The notes below the pieces were generated by a model. The model ran no database searches. It was given only the letters and a program-made list of their open reading frames with translations, and was not told the origin of the DNA. Below are positions 4,892 to 5,545 of a DNA stretch of 5,545 nt, in pieces. Made by a program: the position numbers and the translations under genes. The first letter of the stretch is position 1. Every line of letters begins with the position of its first letter. This DNA is from an uncultured Anaerovibrio sp. (lineage in GTDB: Bacteria > Bacillota > Negativicutes > Selenomonadales > Selenomonadaceae), in assembly GCA_900768695.1 (NCBI GenBank), contig CAAGDY010000308.1:1-5545 (forward strand), in the 5' to 3' direction.

Positions 4892-5545
4892 TTGGCATTC
4901 TATTTCAGTGAACCATCTCATACCTTTGGCGAGTACCTGCTGGTACCTGGTTATTCTTCTGATCAGTGCATTCCTGCGAATGTTTCCTTGAAGACACCAT
5001 TGGTAAAGTTCAAGCAGGGTGAGGAACCGAAGATTTCCATGAACATTCCGATGACCTCCGCTATCATGCAGTCTGTATCTGATGACCGCATGGCAGTGGC
5101 ATTGGCGCGTGAGGGCGGCGTTTCCTTTATCTATGGTTCCCAGACTATTGAGGAAGAAGCTGCTATGGTGGCAAGGGCAAAGAATTTCAAGTCCGGCTTC
5201 GTGGACAGTGATTCCAATATCACCCCTGAGACTACGATTGCAGAGATTTTGGCACTGAAGGAAAAGACCGGCCATTCCACTATGGCAGTAACCGAGGACG
5301 GCACTCCTACCGGCAAGCTGCTGGGCATCGTTACCAGCCGCGACTACCGGGTTACCCGCATGAGCCCTGATACGCCTGCCAAGGAATTCATGACTCCTTT
5401 TGAGAAGCTGGTTTATGCCAGTGCAGATACTACCTTGTCCGAGGCCAACGACATCATCTGGGACAACAAGCTGAACATGCTGCCTCTGATTGATGACAAC
5501 CAGCGCCTCCGCTATATGGTATTCCGCAAGGATTATACTGATAAC
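4892..5545 (+). CDS. guaB: IMP dehydrogenase, N-terminal 218 residues (runs off the right edge)
   Basis: This enzyme oxidises IMP to XMP with NAD+, the committed step of guanine nucleotide synthesis. Only the first 218 codons are present, open to the last base. The start of the TIM barrel is recognisable (HTFGEYLLVPG 10-20, then SAIMQSVSDDRMAVALAREGG at 56-76). The CBS-domain pair that regulates the enzyme follows: CBS1 about 103-160 (including LLGIVTSRDYRV) and CBS2 about 165-216 (EFMTPFEKLV through LRYMVFRKDY). The catalytic cysteine loop and mobile flap lie beyond the window. The start is TTG, chosen because it gives the family N-terminus (MAFYF-EP--TF), with only a weak AGGGA (4882-4886) 5 nt upstream; the nearest in-frame ATG, at residue 50, is too far in. 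The subtype closely resembles the Tritrichomonas foetus enzyme, by memory. A full-length protein would be about 500 residues. Whether the gene is intact downstream cannot be seen. Confidence 0.95.
   Translation, partial: MAFYFSEPSHTFGEYLLVPGYSSDQCIPANVSLKTPLVKFKQGEEPKISMNIPMTSAIMQSVSDDRMAVALAREGGVSFIYGSQTIEEEAAMVARAKNFKSGFVDSDSNITPETTIAEILALKEKTGHSTMAVTEDGTPTGKLLGIVTSRDYRVTRMSPDTPAKEFMTPFEKLVYASADTTLSEANDIIWDNKLNMLPLIDDNQRLRYMVFRKDYTDN

Overview
The window looks like ordinary housekeeping chromosome from a low-to-mid GC bacterium of the Firmicutes. The evidence is a perfect HrcA/CIRCE operator in front of groESL, a glmS ribozyme in front of glmS, strong AGGAGG/GGAGGT ribosome-binding sites, and consensus SigA-type promoters with 17-bp spacers. 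The GroEL and GroES sequences resemble those of Negativicutes (Selenomonas/Megasphaera-like). That placement is from memory of the family and is tentative. No mobile element, CRISPR array, tRNA or rRNA was found.

Layout, all genes on the + strand. Positions 1-239 hold no gene I can support. Positions 240-314 hold a SigA-type promoter with three phased TTGAC words, followed by a CIRCE operator at the expected transcription start. Next come groES (364-645), a small intercistronic hairpin, groEL (729-2354) and a strong intrinsic terminator (2418-2452). A second promoter (2503-2531) starts a roughly 330-nt leader that contains a glmS ribozyme (about 2641-2787). The leader ends at a ribosome-binding site and glmS (2872-4707), which has its own terminator (4717-4760). 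A third promoter (4773-4801) leads through a short hairpin-bearing leader to a TTG-started IMP dehydrogenase gene (guaB, 4892 onward), which runs off the right edge.

There are three separate transcription units. groESL makes the chaperonin and its lid, and HrcA binding to CIRCE should repress it. glmS makes glucosamine-6-phosphate for cell-wall synthesis; its mRNA should cleave itself when that product accumulates. guaB makes XMP for guanine nucleotides. They are linked by position, not by an obvious shared pathway.

I did not find a clearly new system. The items most worth a second look are the glmS ribozyme, whose two visible departures from the usual core face each other in the predicted pseudoknot; the competing hairpins between the ribozyme and the glmS start; about 107 nt of unexplained transcribed leader ahead of the cleavage site; the triple TTGAC array at the groESL promoter; and the IMPDH subtype, which closely resembles the enzyme of the protozoan Tritrichomonas foetus.
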